Assembly (NCBI RefSeq): GCF_022376445.1
Contig: NW_025955065.1
Span: 79,717 to 143,716 of the forward strand
Origin: Fomitopsis serialis
Lineage: Eukaryota; Basidiomycota; Agaricomycetes; Polyporales; Fomitopsidaceae
DNA: 64,000 nucleotides
Direction: 5' to 3'
Shown: one piece after another, positions 62,967-64,000 of the stretch
How the letters are laid out: the number at the start of each line of letters is the position of its first letter
Numbering within the stretch: the stretch's first letter is position 1
Notes under the pieces: generated by a model
Database searches by the model: none
What the model was told of the DNA's origin: nothing
Seen by the model: the letters and a program-made list of their open reading frames with translations, nothing else
Translations under genes and position numbers: made by a program

Positions 62967-63732
62967 AGCGCTGAATGCTCAGGCTGGACGTTGAACTCGT
63001 GTCGCTGGTAGATATCCGGCAGTACCACGGCGCCTTCGGAAAAGACAGAGGTAGTTACTGTGGTCCATGTGCACTGTTGAATTGATGTCGTTGTATTGAG
63101 GGTCGAAGAACTCACATTGTTTGTACTAACACACGTACTGTACATACATGGTTCCTCAGTAAGTTATGTGATGACGCCGATACCGAACCTATGTAACAAC
63201 TGGTTCGCTCAGACATAGTCATTGTATACACATCATCATCGACAGACGTAATTTATTCTAAGTGATGTTGGCAAACCAGTGCACGTCGTCCCCATTCTCA
63301 ACGCACTGAGACACGGTCACAAGGAGGAGGAGGAGGAGGAGGGGATTCCATTTAGTCCTCACGTCTGCGTGCCATAAGGCTCGCCACGTGTGACAACGCT
63401 CTCTATTTACATGACAACCCCCATACTCCATAGACCCGTGTACACTACTTCCCGATTGGGATATCCAGCACCTACTATCGCACGATTGCAATACTACTCG
63501 ATAATTCACAAACACCCCGGCTCATCTGCCTTGCAGCATGGCAGGATCCATGGCTAAAACCTGGTAGGAAAAAGCTTCGAAAAACCTCCAGGCGTTAGTG
63601 GTGGTTCCCCATCGCACTAACATAACTCACCATGGTCCAGGTGGTACCATATGGTAGCGCTACTGCCGTCCGCGATCATGCGGAGGGCACGCGAGGCCCC
63701 CTATTGGCATAGTAGGGGCTGGACACGCCCGA
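62967..63732. other. Intergenic downstream of the PKS
   Basis: No gene recognised. It becomes AT-richer after the PKS stop, with an (AGG)n microsatellite at 63322-63343. An 85-codon minus-strand frame (63258-63515) has no motif. Confidence 0.5.
63322..63343. repeat. (AGG)n microsatellite
   Basis: About seven AGG units in a row. Similar short AGG runs occur at 35251-35271 and 36108-36123. Confidence 0.85.
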
Positions 63733-64000
63733 TGTAACGGATATTCCCGTTACGGTATATCTTATCTCGTATGATTGTTCTTGTTTGTTCGAGGGCTCGT
63801 ATGGCGCGCCAGGCACCTACGAGACCTCAGTCCTTTACCATCCTCATCGCCCCATGTATGCTACGTGTAGACAGTCCCTCTGAATAGAGACTGGGTACAG
63901 CGCATACCGGGCCCGAGGATTAAGGGACGCTACACTTTTTTGCGCTCCAGAACAGCTTCTGTTCTGGGGACTATCTACTCTAGGCAACAACCTGGAAACT
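63733..64000. mobile_element. Possible 5' end of an LTR, cut by the window edge
   Basis: Starts TGTAACGG and forms a perfect 7-bp hairpin with CCGTTAC (63734-63740 with 63747-63753). TGTAACGG-type ends are common in fungal Ty3/Gypsy LTRs. The sequence up to the window end is non-coding. No partner LTR, primer-binding site or polypurine tract can be seen in the window. Confidence 0.3.

Overview
The window looks like nuclear DNA of a basidiomycete of the mushroom class (Agaricomycetes). The support is many short introns (about 46-71 nt) with GT-AG ends and CTRAY-like branch sites, three genes for the agaricomycete membrane family DUF6535, two for DUF6534, a non-LTR retrotransposon with APE endonuclease, reverse transcriptase and RNase H, and a fungal reducing type I polyketide synthase. 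No rRNA, tRNA or CRISPR array was recognised. All exon models were spliced by eye from the sequence, using reading-frame phase and comparison between paralogues inside the window.

Layout. 1-6.8 kb: gene-free, GC-rich, repeat-derived sequence that recurs at 27.4-30.5 kb. 6.8-10.3 kb: DUF6535 gene 1 (+). 14.5-16.6 kb: DUF6534 gene A (-). 18.1 kb: an orphan first exon of a fourth DUF6535 gene. 20.7-27.0 kb: a full-length LINE with two intact ORFs, a CCAA-repeat tail and a 14-bp target-site duplication. 30.6-34.1 kb and 37.5-41.6 kb: DUF6535 genes 2 and 3 (+). 43.1-43.4 kb: a 309-bp inverted-repeat (MITE-like) insertion. 45.6-47.6 kb: DUF6534 gene B (-). DUF6535 gene 1 plus DUF6534 A, and DUF6535 gene 3 plus DUF6534 B, have the same order, orientation and spacing (about 4 kb), so the left 48 kb is a tandem/segmental duplication landscape. 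49.4 kb: a possible RNase H-like relic.

Right part, 50.8-63.0 kb: a compact biosynthetic locus of three genes. It holds a stand-alone MDR-type enoyl reductase (-, 355 aa), a monocarboxylate-porter-like MFS transporter (+, 457 aa) and a reducing PKS (+, 16 exons, about 1977 aa; KS-AT-DH-degenerate ER-KR-ACP). The PKS carries its own poorly conserved ER while a free ER lies next door, which recalls the LovB/LovC division of labour. A single-base frameshift in the AT domain means the PKS is either a fresh pseudogene or holds a sequence error. The last 270 bp may be the start of an LTR.

How the parts fit: enoyl reductase, exporter and PKS form a plausible pathway (chain building, trans reduction, export). 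The DUF6535/DUF6534 membrane proteins have no known function; their repeated copies, internal module duplications and intron changes show an actively evolving family.
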